Positions 17,986-27,197 of a DNA stretch of 64,000 nucleotides are shown one piece after another. The DNA is taken from positions 66,076 to 130,075 of the forward strand of contig CAVOVJ010000002.1 in assembly GCA_963699835.1 (NCBI GenBank), written 5' to 3'. The number at the start of each line of letters is the position of its first letter. Position 1 is the stretch's first letter. Position numbers and translations under genes: made by a program. The notes under the pieces were generated by a model. The model saw only the letters and a list, made by a program, of their open reading frames with translations, made no database searches and was not told the DNA's origin. Origin of the DNA: BM003 sp963699835. Lineage in GTDB: Bacteria; Pseudomonadota; Gammaproteobacteria; Steroidobacterales; BM003.

Positions 17986-18061
17986 AGAAGGTGCCGAAAA
18001 TAAGGAAGGAAAAGGTGCCGGGTTTATTTTCTCCTTCCGAAAATAAACCCGGCACCTTTTC
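17986..18061. repeat. Family 1 hairpin, copy G (perfect arms)
   Basis: Two perfectly complementary 22-base arms (18010-18031 and 18039-18060) surround the loop TCCTTCC. A partial arm and GGAAGGA precede it. This is the cleanest copy in the window. Confidence 0.95.
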
Positions 18062-18096
18062 ACTCCCTCCGGCATCGAGGCGCAGGGATGTCGCAC

Positions 18097-18122
18097 AAAA
18101 AAGCCCCGCCGACTGGCGGGGC
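18097..18122 (-). terminator. Intrinsic terminator of the fasciclin gene
   Basis: Read on the minus strand: GCCCCGCCAGTCGGCGGGGC followed by TTTTTTG. It lies about 40 bases after the stop codon at 18164. Confidence 0.85.
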
Positions 18123-18163
18123 CTGATCCGTAATGAAAGTTGGCCGACTAGGGCCTCGATCCG

Positions 18164-18718
18164 TCAGGACGCGCAGCCGCTGGGATCGATAGTCGGAGCG
18201 AACGGCAGCACGACGTCGGCAACGACGTGGATGATGCCGTTGGCGGCCGGGACGTCCGGGATCAAGATGGCCGATGTGCGGCCGAGCTGGTCCGTCAGCA
18301 CGCCGTTGGCCTGCTCGAGGCGAGTCCCGAGAAGTGTCCGGATGGTATCCGACGACGTCACGTCACCGGCATCACGGCGTCCCTTGGCCACGTGGAACAG
18401 CAGAATCTTTGTCAGTTCCTCGGTGGACAACAGGCACAGGTTGCCGGGGTTCAGGCCAAGGTTTGCGAAGGCCTGGTCGGTCGGCGCGAACACCGTGTGC
18501 TGGCCGCCGCCGGTCAGCGTGGCCGCCACGGCCGGATCTGCCGCATTGATCGCGGCGATCAGCGTATCGAACTCGCCGCTCTGTGTGTTCACGAACGCGG
18601 CAACGTCGACGATCGTGGGGCCCTTCGGTCCGTTTCCTTTCGGACCCGCGAATGCGGTGCCGGCAGTACCGACCGCGAGAACGACCGCCGCAAAAAAAGC
18701 GAATGAACGCAGTTTCAT
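18164..18718 (-). CDS. Secreted fasciclin-domain protein (copy 1)
   Basis: A 184-residue protein with a Sec signal peptide (MKLRSFAFFAAVVLAVGTAG, then TAFA). One fasciclin (FAS1) domain follows, with GGGQHTVFAPTDQAFANLGL (H1 motif) and NGIIHVVADVVLPF (H2 region). FAS1 proteins mediate adhesion or act as secreted stress proteins. The ATG at 18718 follows AAGAGGGAGA at good spacing. A strong terminator follows, so it is monocistronic. A close paralogue lies at 61063-61615, in which a one-base insertion disrupts the C-terminus. Confidence 0.9.
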   Translation of the reverse strand: MKLRSFAFFAAVVLAVGTAGTAFAGPKGNGPKGPTIVDVAAFVNTQSGEFDTLIAAINAADPAVAATLTGGGQHTVFAPTDQAFANLGLNPGNLCLLSTEELTKILLFHVAKGRRDAGDVTSSDTIRTLLGTRLEQANGVLTDQLGRTSAILIPDVPAANGIIHVVADVVLPFAPTIDPSGCAS

Positions 18719-19089
18719 TATTGTGTCTCCCTCTTGATGACTTGCCCGGGTGGTATTCGGCCGGCCGACTGCGGTCGGATTCATCCGCAATGGGAAATTT
18801 CCCGCGGGTTGGAATTATGTCAAACCGGCCAAACCGCCGGGGCATTTGCTGGCGAGTCGACCTGTCAGGAACGATGCCGTGATCGTCTCATCCCGGCTTG
18901 GTTCTGATCCCGCTTGCTTGCACCAAACCTGCAAACGGCGTGCCGGGGGGCACCGTCGGGTTGCGTCCATTCAAGCCGCAAACCCCGCCTGGCCGAAGAT
19001 CCGCGCCCGAGTGGATCCCGATCCACCATCGCTTGCCGCGACCACTGGCTCAGTGTGCGTCGTAGATGTCCGTAACCGAGGGGCGGGGG
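18719..19089. other. Intergenic region without recognisable gene
   Basis: About 370 bases upstream of the fasciclin gene with no credible ORF in either strand. It should contain the fasciclin promoter. No repeat is seen until 19090. Confidence 0.4.
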
Positions 19090-19260
19090 AAAAAGGTGCC
19101 TGGTCTATTTTCTCCTTCCAAAATAAACCCGGTACCTTTTCACCCAAAAATAAACCCGGTACCTTTTCAGTAGTACCTTTTCAGTATTCTCAGAAAATAA
19201 ACCCGGTACCTTTTCGCGGTACCTTTTCGTTCGGGTACCTTTTCGTTACGCCTTTTCACG
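19090..19260. repeat. Family 1 hairpin, cluster H
   Basis: One full hairpin (GGTGCCTGGTCTATTTTC, loop TCCTTCC) is followed by several right arms (AAATAAACCCGGTACC) and decayed GGTACCTTTTC units. It lies directly upstream of the DUF4239 operon. Confidence 0.9.
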
Positions 19261-19386
19261 GGCGATTAAGCCGCCGGTCATGCCCGCATCGGCTACGCAA
19301 CAATGATCACAGGCTCTCACTTGGAAGCTGGACTCGTTATACGGGGCAGGTCACAATCCAATCAACCGATTTTGCGGAGAGCCACC

Positions 19387-20172
19387 GTGCCCGACTGGAT
19401 TTACGAGCTTCCGATCCGGACGCTGGCCGTCTGGACTGCTGTGATCTTCGTCGGGTACTGCTGGCTTGGCGGCACCCTGCTGAGGCCATTGCTGCGCCCC
19501 TTCGTCCGCGCCCGCGGCAGCGGCAACGAAATCGTCGGCTACGTACTGTCCTCCTTCGGCGTGTTCTACGGTCTGCTGCTCGGCCTCATTGCGGTCGCCG
19601 CCTACCAGAATTTCAGCCGCGTCGAATCCAACGTGGTGCAGGAAGTCTCCTCGCTGGAAACATTGTACGAAGGGATCTCGACTTTTCCCGAACCCCACGG
19701 CCAGAATCTGCGCTGGTTACTCCGCGACTACACCCGCTGGATCATCAAGTATGGCTGGCCTGAATATCAGGAGGGCCGGATACCGAAACAGGGTGCAACG
19801 AAATTAAAGGCGTTTCAGGAAAGACTACTGGCGTTTGAACCCGAGACCAAAACCGAAGAGCTGATATTCTCCGAGACACTGCGCCAGTTCAATGTGTTCC
19901 TGGATAAACAGCGAGTGCGCGAGCAGTCGGTAAAGACCGGCATCCCCACAGTCATGTGGTACGTGGTCATCGTGGGTGCGATTCTCAATATCGCCCTGTT
20001 GTGGCTGTTCGACATTCGCTTCATCACAATGATTTTCCTGGGAGGAATTCTGTCGTTTTTTCTCGGCGCCATGATTCTGTTGATCGCGGTGATGGACAAT
20101 CCTTTCCGCGGGGCGGTCAGTATTTCACAGCAGCCATTTGAGCAATTGTACTGGGACAGGATGCGGGACTAG
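19387..20172 (+). CDS. DUF4239 (bestrophin-like) membrane protein
   Basis: A protein of 261 residues when started at the GTG at 19387, which follows GGAGAG; an upstream ATG at 19303 would add 28 residues. Layout: two N-terminal TM helices (about 11-30 and 46-68), a soluble region of about 120 residues with VESNVVQEVSSLETLYEGIS and EPHGQNLRWLLRDYTR, then two TM helices (about 190-211 and 214-236) and the tail PFRGAVSISQQPFEQLY. This matches DUF4239, a remote bestrophin-like family of unknown function. It is followed five bases later by the AIM24 gene and then by a substrate-binding protein. The C-terminal half of the fusion protein at 40951-42831 has the same architecture and a shared EPH...LLRDY motif. 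Confidence 0.8.
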   Translation: MPDWIYELPIRTLAVWTAVIFVGYCWLGGTLLRPLLRPFVRARGSGNEIVGYVLSSFGVFYGLLLGLIAVAAYQNFSRVESNVVQEVSSLETLYEGISTFPEPHGQNLRWLLRDYTRWIIKYGWPEYQEGRIPKQGATKLKAFQERLLAFEPETKTEELIFSETLRQFNVFLDKQRVREQSVKTGIPTVMWYVVIVGAILNIALLWLFDIRFITMIFLGGILSFFLGAMILLIAVMDNPFRGAVSISQQPFEQLYWDRMRD

Positions 20173-20177
20173 TTGCG

Positions 20178-20864
20178 ATGGCGAAGTTTGAGGTACACGA
20201 ACTCGAGGGCGTCAACTACGTCGATATCACCCTCGACAACGAATCCGTCCGGGCCGAGGCGGGAGCGCTGTCCTATCTGAAAGGTGACATACGGGTGCAC
20301 TCGAAGCTGCTGCCCTCAATCCCATCGGCGATAAAGTCTTTCATCGCGATGCAGGCGATCTACCGGCCAACCTATACCGGTTCGGGCGTGGTAACGCTGC
20401 TGTCGTCGGTCGGTGGCTTCCACATCATGCATCTCGATGACGAAGCGTGGATACTGGAGCGTGGAATCTACTGGGCATCCGAAGGCGGCGTCGACGTCAA
20501 TTTTCACCGGGTTGATTTCTGGACCGCCTACCGCGCCCGCGAGCCGCTCATCTATCTCCAGACCAAAGTCAGGGGATCCGGGCAGGTTGCGGTCCGCACC
20601 CGCGGGCCTATCGAGCTGCTCACCCTGGGTGAGGGGGAAAAGGTGGCCGTTGACGGCAGGAATGTGATCGGCTGGAGTTCGGATGTGCGCTTCCGAATTC
20701 GCCGACCGACCGATAATTTCTTCGGGAAATTCACCTCCGGGCAAGGGCGGCTTCGGGTATTCTTCGGGCCGGGCCAGGTGCTCCTCAATCCCGCACCCCA
20801 TTGGCGCTACCGGCTCTTCGCCGATGATGAGAACGACAAGCCGTTTATTCCGTGGCAGGAATGA
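20178..20864 (+). CDS. AIM24 family protein
   Basis: A 228-residue beta-rich protein of the AIM24/TIGR00266 family. Key stretches are VRAEAGALSYLKGDIRV near the start, GGFHIMHLDDEAWILERGIYW in the middle and GEKVAVDGRNVIGW near the C-terminus. It has no signal peptide or TM segment, so it is cytosolic or peripheral. Mitochondrial Aim24 supports inner-membrane organisation; bacterial members have no settled role. It is the middle gene of the DUF4239-AIM24-SBP operon, with spacings of 5 and 43 bases. A membrane-associated role next to the DUF4239 protein is inference from context. Confidence 0.85.
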   Translation: MAKFEVHELEGVNYVDITLDNESVRAEAGALSYLKGDIRVHSKLLPSIPSAIKSFIAMQAIYRPTYTGSGVVTLLSSVGGFHIMHLDDEAWILERGIYWASEGGVDVNFHRVDFWTAYRAREPLIYLQTKVRGSGQVAVRTRGPIELLTLGEGEKVAVDGRNVIGWSSDVRFRIRRPTDNFFGKFTSGQGRLRVFFGPGQVLLNPAPHWRYRLFADDENDKPFIPWQE

Positions 20865-20907
20865 ACGGGGCATGCTGTGGCGCAGGACTTTTTCAGGATC
20901 TCGTAAG

Positions 20908-22230
20908 ATGAAGCGAAACACCAACAAGGGTGATCGCGGGCTCACCCGTCGCGAATTTCTCGGGCGCGGTGCAAACACTGTCGCGATCGCGGCCGCCGCA
21001 CCGCTGGCCCCGCTATTCCTCTCCGGGTGTGATACCGGCCCGCCGGAGCAGGAGGCGGTCAAGGTAGGCATTCTCCATTCGCAAACGGGGACGATGGCAA
21101 TCAGCGAGATATCGCTGGTCGATATGGAGATTATGGCGATCGAGGAAATCAACGCTGCCGGGGGCGTGCTGGGCAGGAAGATTCAACCCGTTATCGAAGA
21201 TGCGCGTTCCAGGCCGGCGGATATTTTCCCCAAGAAGGCCGCCAAACTCCTGCAGGAGGACCAGGTCGCCGCAGTTTTCGGCTGCTGGACTTCCGCCGCC
21301 CGCGTCGCCGTGAAACCCGTGTTCGAACAGCACAACGGCCTGCTGTTCTACCCTCTGCAGTACGAAGGCAACGAATGCTCGCGCAACATCGTGTATACCG
21401 GCCTGGCGCCCAATCAGCAAATACTGCCCGCCATCGACTGGCTGTTCAGTGGAGCCGGAGGCGGCAGGAGGCGATTCTACCTGCTCGGCTCGGACTATAT
21501 CTATCCCAGAACAGCCAATCACATCATCCGCAGCTATGTGGCGGATGCGGAGAGGGAGGTGGTCGGCGAGGCGTATACGGCCCTGGGGGAGCGGGACTAC
21601 CTGGCGGTCGTCGACGATATTGTGGCATCAAAGCCGGACGTGATTTTCAGCACACTGAACGGGTATACGAATGTCTACTTCTACCGCGAATTGGCCCAGC
21701 GCGGCATAACGCCACAGCAACTGCCGGTTTTTGCCACCAGCGTTGGCGAGGACGAGTTGCGCGGATTGCTGCCACAACACGTCGCAGGCCACCTGGCCGG
21801 GTGGAGCTATTTTCAGACGGTGGATACGCCGGCCAACCGCGCCTTCGTGGACCGATTCAAAGCCGAGCACGGCGAGGACCGGGTGGTGAGTGATCCCATG
21901 GAAGCGGCTTACTCACAGGTCTATCTGTGGAAACTCGCTGTGGAAAAAGCCGGCAGTTTCGACGTGGACAGGGTGCTCGAGGCCTTCGGCCAACGGATCG
22001 AGTTCGATGCGCCAGGCGGCAGGATCATGGTCGACCCGAAGACTCTCCATACCTACAAACCGTTTCTCATCGGCAGGATTCGCGATGACCGGCAATTCGA
22101 CATCGTTTTCGAAACATCGACGTGGATAGAACCTGACCCCTATCCGCCGCTCGCTTTTCCAGGGTGGTCCTGTGACTGGACCCGGGGTGGCGTGACCGAG
22201 GGAGAACGGGTCAGCATCCGCAAGACATAG
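20908..22230 (+). CDS. UrtA/AmiC-like substrate-binding protein (Tat-type lipoprotein)
   Basis: A 440-residue periplasmic binding protein. The N-terminus has a twin-arginine motif (TRREFLGRG) and a lipobox (LFLSGC), so it is probably a Tat-exported lipoprotein. The body belongs to the short-chain amide/urea-binding group of type 1 binding proteins: KVGILHSQTGTMAISE, AAVFGCWTSAARVAVKP, LFYPLQYEGNECS, STLNGYTNVYFYREL. ATG 20908 is chosen because it opens the signal peptide; the frame extends upstream over the AIM24 gene. No permease or ATPase genes are adjacent, so it is unlikely to serve a normal urea ABC importer at this locus. The pairing with DUF4239 and AIM24 suggests a different partner. 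Confidence 0.85.
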   Translation: MKRNTNKGDRGLTRREFLGRGANTVAIAAAAPLAPLFLSGCDTGPPEQEAVKVGILHSQTGTMAISEISLVDMEIMAIEEINAAGGVLGRKIQPVIEDARSRPADIFPKKAAKLLQEDQVAAVFGCWTSAARVAVKPVFEQHNGLLFYPLQYEGNECSRNIVYTGLAPNQQILPAIDWLFSGAGGGRRRFYLLGSDYIYPRTANHIIRSYVADAEREVVGEAYTALGERDYLAVVDDIVASKPDVIFSTLNGYTNVYFYRELAQRGITPQQLPVFATSVGEDELRGLLPQHVAGHLAGWSYFQTVDTPANRAFVDRFKAEHGEDRVVSDPMEAAYSQVYLWKLAVEKAGSFDVDRVLEAFGQRIEFDAPGGRIMVDPKTLHTYKPFLIGRIRDDRQFDIVFETSTWIEPDPYPPLAFPGWSCDWTRGGVTEGERVSIRKT

Positions 22231-22388
22231 GCAGCTGCGGTAAAGGTGCCGGTGTCGACGCTCTAACTTGTGCGTGGGCGTGGCGTCCGCTTGAACTCCG
22301 GCAGTCGAAGCCGTAATCAAGTTACGAGCTTACCCGGCACTTGAATGCAGGTGCCGTTCCAATTCATGAGCTAACATCGGCACCAAAA

Positions 22389-24164
22389 ATGCATAAACAA
22401 GCACCCGCAGGCAAACTCCAGAAACGCCATATCTCGTTGCGCCTGCTGTTCGCGACGTGCCTCGTCGCACTCCTCGGGTTGGCCGCTTCCTGCAGGCATC
22501 ACGAAACACTCCCCCCGTCGCTTGAGCGTAGCGTTGTCGCCGCGCCCGAGGCGCAGGCGGCCCAGATCGGCGGCGAGATCCTGCGGCGCGGCGGTAACGC
22601 CGTGGACGCGGCGATCGCGGTACAGTTCGCCATCGCCGTGACCAACGCGATCGGCACCGGTATTGGTGGCGGGGGTTTCATGCTCATCCACGACCCCGTG
22701 GCGGATGAGGTGGTCGCGCTCGACTATCGCGAGACGGCGCCGGCCGACGCCCATCGCGATATGTTCCTGGACGAGACGGGAGAGCCCGACGCGCAGCTGA
22801 GCGTCCACAGCCCGCTCGCCTCCGGCGTGCCCGGTACCGTCCGGGGGATGGCCGCGCTCCACGAGCGCTACGGCTCGCTGCCATGGGCTGAGTTAGTCCA
22901 GCCGGCGATCGACCTCGCGAACAATGGCTTCCGGATTGACCCCTGGACGGCGAACAAGATACAGGAGTACGGCAAGAAATTTGCGCTCGTCGATCCGCGT
23001 TTTCGCGAGCATATCGAGTTCCAGCTGTACTTCCGGGAGGGGGCCGACCGCATGACGATTCCCGATCTGGCCGAGACGCTTAGGCGAATCGCCGAGCAGG
23101 GGGCGGACGAGTTCTATACCGGTCGGACGTCCGAGCTGATTGTCGAGGAGATGCAGCGTGGCGGCGGTCTGATAAGCGCGGCGGATCTCGCGGCCTATCG
23201 CCCGGTCTGGCGTGAACCGCTGACCGGCGACTATCGAGGCTATCGCATCGTGTCGATGCCGCTGCCGTCCTCGGGTGGCGTCATCCTCATCGAGTTCCTC
23301 AACATGCTGGAGGAGTTCGATCCGCGTCCACTGCAGTCGCCGGCCCAGGTTCATTTGTTCGCGGAAATCGCAAAGCGCGCATTCGCCGATCGCGCCGAGT
23401 ATCTCGGCGACCCGGCGTTCACGGACGTGCCGGTAGAGGTGCTCACCGACAAGGCCTACGCGCGGGCGCGCGTCAAGGACATCGACCCTGCACGGCGCAC
23501 GGATCCGGACACGATCGAGGCGGGCGACGTAATGGTCGAGTTCTCAGTTGACGGACAGACCACCCACTTCAGCATCGTGGACCGGGACGGTCTTGCGGTC
23601 TCGAACACGACCACGTTGAACACCGGATATGGCTCGGGAATCGTCGTGGACGGCGCGGGATTTTTGCTAAACAGTCAGATGAACGACTTTTCCGCCAAGC
23701 CCGGTGTGCCGAACGTCTACGGCGTGACCGGTTCGGCCGCAAACGAGATCGCACCCGGCAAGCGACCGCTTTCAAGCATGACCCCGACAATGGTCTTCGA
23801 CCCGGAGGGCCAGCTGATGCTTGTGCTCGGGTCGCCCGGGGGCTCGACGATCATCACCACGGTGCTGTCGGTGATTCTGAACGTCGTCGACTACGAGCTG
23901 TCTCTCGCGGAAGCCGTGGACTTGCCTCGGTTTCATCATCAGTGGCCGCCGGTTGAGCCGGACACCGATCCAATCATCGTCGAGACCGACGCGCGTTACC
24001 GGCTTCCAGGCGCCACCCTCGATGCACTATTGGAACTCGGCTACACGCTGGGCGAGATCGAATCCCTGGGTGACGTCCAGGCTGTAGAAATAGACGGGCA
24101 CCGGGTTACCGGTGTTTTCGATCGTCGCCGCACCGGCGGGGTCGTGTCTGTCGAGGAACGGTGA
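22389..24164 (+). CDS. ggt: Gamma-glutamyltransferase
   Basis: A 591-residue Ntn-hydrolase proenzyme. After a hydrophobic leader (LLFATCLVALLGLAASC) come LERSVVAAPEAQAAQIGGEILRRGG-type family residues (written here in part), TNAIGTGIGGGGFMLI and the autoprocessing site TTHFSIVDRDGLAVSNTT, whose first Thr of the small subunit is the nucleophile. GYGSGIVVDGAGFLLNSQM and the MTPTMVFDPEG segment are typical. It hydrolyses or transfers the gamma-glutamyl group of glutathione in the periplasm. ATG 22389 is chosen; the upstream in-frame TTG (22341) adds a leader with no signal function. The cysteine at the end of the leader is a weak lipobox. Single gene. Confidence 0.93.
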   Translation: MHKQAPAGKLQKRHISLRLLFATCLVALLGLAASCRHHETLPPSLERSVVAAPEAQAAQIGGEILRRGGNAVDAAIAVQFAIAVTNAIGTGIGGGGFMLIHDPVADEVVALDYRETAPADAHRDMFLDETGEPDAQLSVHSPLASGVPGTVRGMAALHERYGSLPWAELVQPAIDLANNGFRIDPWTANKIQEYGKKFALVDPRFREHIEFQLYFREGADRMTIPDLAETLRRIAEQGADEFYTGRTSELIVEEMQRGGGLISAADLAAYRPVWREPLTGDYRGYRIVSMPLPSSGGVILIEFLNMLEEFDPRPLQSPAQVHLFAEIAKRAFADRAEYLGDPAFTDVPVEVLTDKAYARARVKDIDPARRTDPDTIEAGDVMVEFSVDGQTTHFSIVDRDGLAVSNTTTLNTGYGSGIVVDGAGFLLNSQMNDFSAKPGVPNVYGVTGSAANEIAPGKRPLSSMTPTMVFDPEGQLMLVLGSPGGSTIITTVLSVILNVVDYELSLAEAVDLPRFHHQWPPVEPDTDPIIVETDARYRLPGATLDALLELGYTLGEIESLGDVQAVEIDGHRVTGVFDRRRTGGVVSVEER

Positions 24165-24265
24165 ACACGGTTGACGGCGGAGCCGGCAGGCCGGACTCGC
24201 CGCTAACGCTGTCTCCCAGGCGGCATCCCATCGCCGGTTACAGCGGTGCTTCATGGCCCGGGTCT

Positions 24266-24341
24266 AGAAAATAAACCTGGCACCTTTTCGGCACCTTCGG
24301 AAAATAAACCCGGCACCTTTTCGACCCGGCACCTTTTCGGC
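24266..24341. repeat. Family 1 repeat, copy I
   Basis: Two right-type arms (AAAATAAACCTGGCACC and AAAATAAACCCGGCACC) plus a short CCCGGCACCTTTTCGGC unit. All are in one orientation, so no complete hairpin forms. Confidence 0.85.
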
Positions 24342-24419
24342 AGGCCGCTATTCGCCTCTAGGTACTTCCCCGAATTGCCGTCTTCGCATTGCTGTGAAAC
24401 GGTGCAAGGACGATTGTCA

Positions 24420-24531
24420 GACACAACCCGGGCCACAGCCAGAAGCAAAAAGCCACGGGTCCCCGCTTCGTTCGATATGTCACGGATGACCTCACCGGAC
24501 GACCCGAAGATCCTTACGGCGCTGTGCCGGA
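24420..24531 (+). ncRNA. Degenerate c-di-GMP-I (GEMM)-like aptamer
   Basis: It aligns with the clear GEMM element at 49187-49296: an AACC...CAGCCAG stem region, then AAGCAAAAAGCC in place of GGGACGCAATGCC, then the shared GCCACGGGTCC and CGCTTC, the pairing GGACGACCCGAAGATC, and a degenerate GGCGCTGTGCCGG end. The usual GGCAAACC and GAAA tetraloop are altered. It lies 26-137 bases before the start of the giant secreted protein, the same arrangement as the canonical copy. It may be a variant or a decayed riboswitch. Confidence 0.45.
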
Positions 24532-24651
24532 CCGGGACACTTCTGGGGGCGGCGACATGTACCGGCAATTCCTCGATGTCTGCAAATTTTCGAAATTTGC
24601 GGTAGCACTTATATTTTTGCTGCAGCCGTTCTATGCGCACGCTGCAGCAAC

Positions 24652-25834
24652 CTGGGACGGCGAAGCCGGGGACGGCGACTGGTCGACGCCGGCGAACTGG
24701 GAGGGCGATCTGCTGCCCAACCCGGACGCCGAGATCATCCTGCCGGCCGCGTTCGGCGCGATCCACGTCACCAGCACGGCGACCATCGACAACTCGCTGG
24801 ACATCGGGCTCGGCACGACGCTGGTGGTCGATGCGGCGGCGGTACTGACCGTCGACGGGACGATCGTCGGGGACGGCGACCTGACCAACGACGGACTGAT
24901 CCAGCAGGGAACAAACGGTACCGGCCGATTCGGCTGGTACAGCGAGTATTTCAAGGGCTATCTGCTGAACAACGGCACGATCGACAGCCTGCTTATCAGG
25001 CGCTTCCGTTCGCCCGATGCGGTGACCGACAACTACGGAACCATCCAGTACGCCTCGATCGAGCTGGATGCCTCAGGCGTCGTGCTCAACAACTACGGTT
25101 CCATTATCGACTCGAACGTCGAAATCGGCACGGAGATGTTCTCTTCGACCTACACGTTGCCCCGATTCGACAACCTGCCTGGGGGCAGTGTCAACGGCGG
25201 CACCATCACGGCCGGCTATTCCGACTTTGGCAGTGGATACAAGCAGGGCGCGCTGCACAACCAGGGCAGTATCGCCGGTGCCGGTATCAGCGTATTGAGC
25301 GAGTTCATCAATCAGGCCAGCGGCGTGATCGACCTGACCGGCGGCTATTTGCAGGTGAACTGCTATGGCTTCAGCGGCGGGAACCTTCTGGCGAAAAACT
25401 TCGGCACGATCAGCGGTGGCACGGTCGGCAACTTCTGCAGTCTTTGGTATGGAGAAGGCGATGGCGCCAGCTGGTCGGATCCGCTCAACTGGAGCATGGG
25501 CATCGTCCCGTCCGGCGGTTCCTACGTGAAAATCGTCATGGCCAGTGGCGAAACCGCGGAGATTCACCTGGACGCCGACCTGACTGTCTCCAGGGACATT
25601 CTCCTTTACGGGCCCGGACTCACGCTGGTCATCGATCCCGGGGTGACCCTGAATCTCGACAGAGGCTACGCAAGCCTTGGCCGCATCGTCGATATGCGAC
25701 GTGCCGCGATCGTCAACTACGGCACCCTGATCAACCACCACCTGTTCGATTCCGGCTATTCCAACAGTCCGACCAGCGCCTCGACGATCGAAAACAACGG
25801 CACTCTCGAGAACCACGGCAAACTCAATAACTTC
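24652..25834 (+). repeat. Intragenic tandem duplication, unit 1
   Basis: This unit recurs at 26023-27197, offset by 1371 bases (457 codons), with only about five visible differences, one of them the 8-base deletion in unit 2. Units are separated by 188 bases unique to the first repeat. Near identity shows recent duplication or gene conversion. Confidence 0.93.
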
Positions 25835-26022
25835 ACCGGAAGCAGCTTGATCAACAATGCGACCCTGTCTAATGCCGGCATACTCAATTCCTGGGGCGCG
25901 TTTAATAACACCACTACCGGCTCCATCGATAACACCGTTGGCGAAATAATCTCCTACTGTGGCGCTTCGTATCTCGACGAAGGCGCCTTCGCTGGCAATG
26001 TTCCGGTGTTTCTGTGTGGCAT

Positions 26023-27197
26023 CTGGGACGGCGAAGCCGGGGACGGCGACTGGTCGACGCCGGCGAACTGGGAGGGCGATCTGCTGCCCAACCCGGACGC
26101 CGAGATCATCCTGCCGGCCGCGTTCGGCGCGATCCACGTCACCAGCACGGCGACCATCGACAACTCGCTGGACATCGGGCTCGGCACGACGCTGGTGGTC
26201 GATGCGGCGGCGGTACTGACCGTCGACGGGACGATCGTCGGGGACGGCGACCTGACCAACGACGGACTGATCCAGCAGGGAACAAACGGTACCGGCCGAT
26301 TCGGCTGGTACAGCGAGTATTTCAAGGGCTATCTGCTGAACAACGGCACGATCGACAGCCTGCTTATCAGGCGCTTCCGTTCGCCCGATGCGGTGACCGA
26401 CAACTACGGAACCATCCAGTACGCCTCGATCGAGCTGGATGCCTCAGGCGTCGTGCTCAACAACTACGGTTCCATTATCGACTCGAACGTCGAAATCGGC
26501 ACGGAGATGTTCTCTTCGACCTACACGTTGCCCCGATTCGACAACCTGCCTGGGGGCAGTGTCAACGGCGGCACCATCACGGCCGGCTATTCCGACTTTG
26601 GCAGTGGATACAAGCAGGGCGCGCTGCACAACCAGGGCAGTATCGCCGGTGCCGGTATCAGCGTATTGAGCGAGTTCATCAATCAGGCCAGCGGCGTGAT
26701 CGACCTGACCGGCGGCTATTTGCAGGTGAACTGCTATAACTTCAGACCTTCTGGCGAAAAACTTCGGCACGATTAGCGGTGGCACGGTCGGCAACTTCTG
26801 CAGTCTTTGGTATGGAGAAGGCGATGGCGCCAGCTGGTCGGATCCGCTCAACTGGAGCATGGGCATCGTCCCGTCCGGCGGTTCCTACGTGAAAATCGTC
26901 ATGGCCAGTGGCGAAACCGCGGAGATTCACCTGGACGCCGACCTGACTGTCTCCAGGGACATTCTCCTTTACGGGCCCGGACTCACGCTGGTCATCGATC
27001 CCGGGGTGACCCTGAATCTCGACAGAGGCTACGCAAGCCTTGGCCGCATCGTCGATATGCGACGTGCCGCGATCGTCAACTACGGCACCCTGATCAACCA
27101 CCACCTGTTCGATTCCGGCTATTCCAACAGTCCGACTAGCGCCTCGACGATCGAAAACAACGGCCTGCTCGAGAACCACGGCAAACTCAATAACTTC
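26023..27197 (+). repeat. Intragenic tandem duplication, unit 2
   Basis: Second copy of the 24652-25834 unit. It lacks 8 bases after CTTCAG near 26745, which breaks the reading frame. Other differences include GGC to AAC just before the deletion, ATC to ATT after it, and CACT to CCTG near its end. Confidence 0.93.

Noticed and set aside
17535..18737. 400-codon plus-strand frame
   Set aside because: It crosses repeat copy G and runs antisense through the fasciclin gene; the small membrane protein in another frame is more credible.
20908..22230. Calling the SBP a urea transporter component (urtA)
   Set aside because: No urtBCDE or other ABC genes are adjacent, and several amide-binding families share these motifs.
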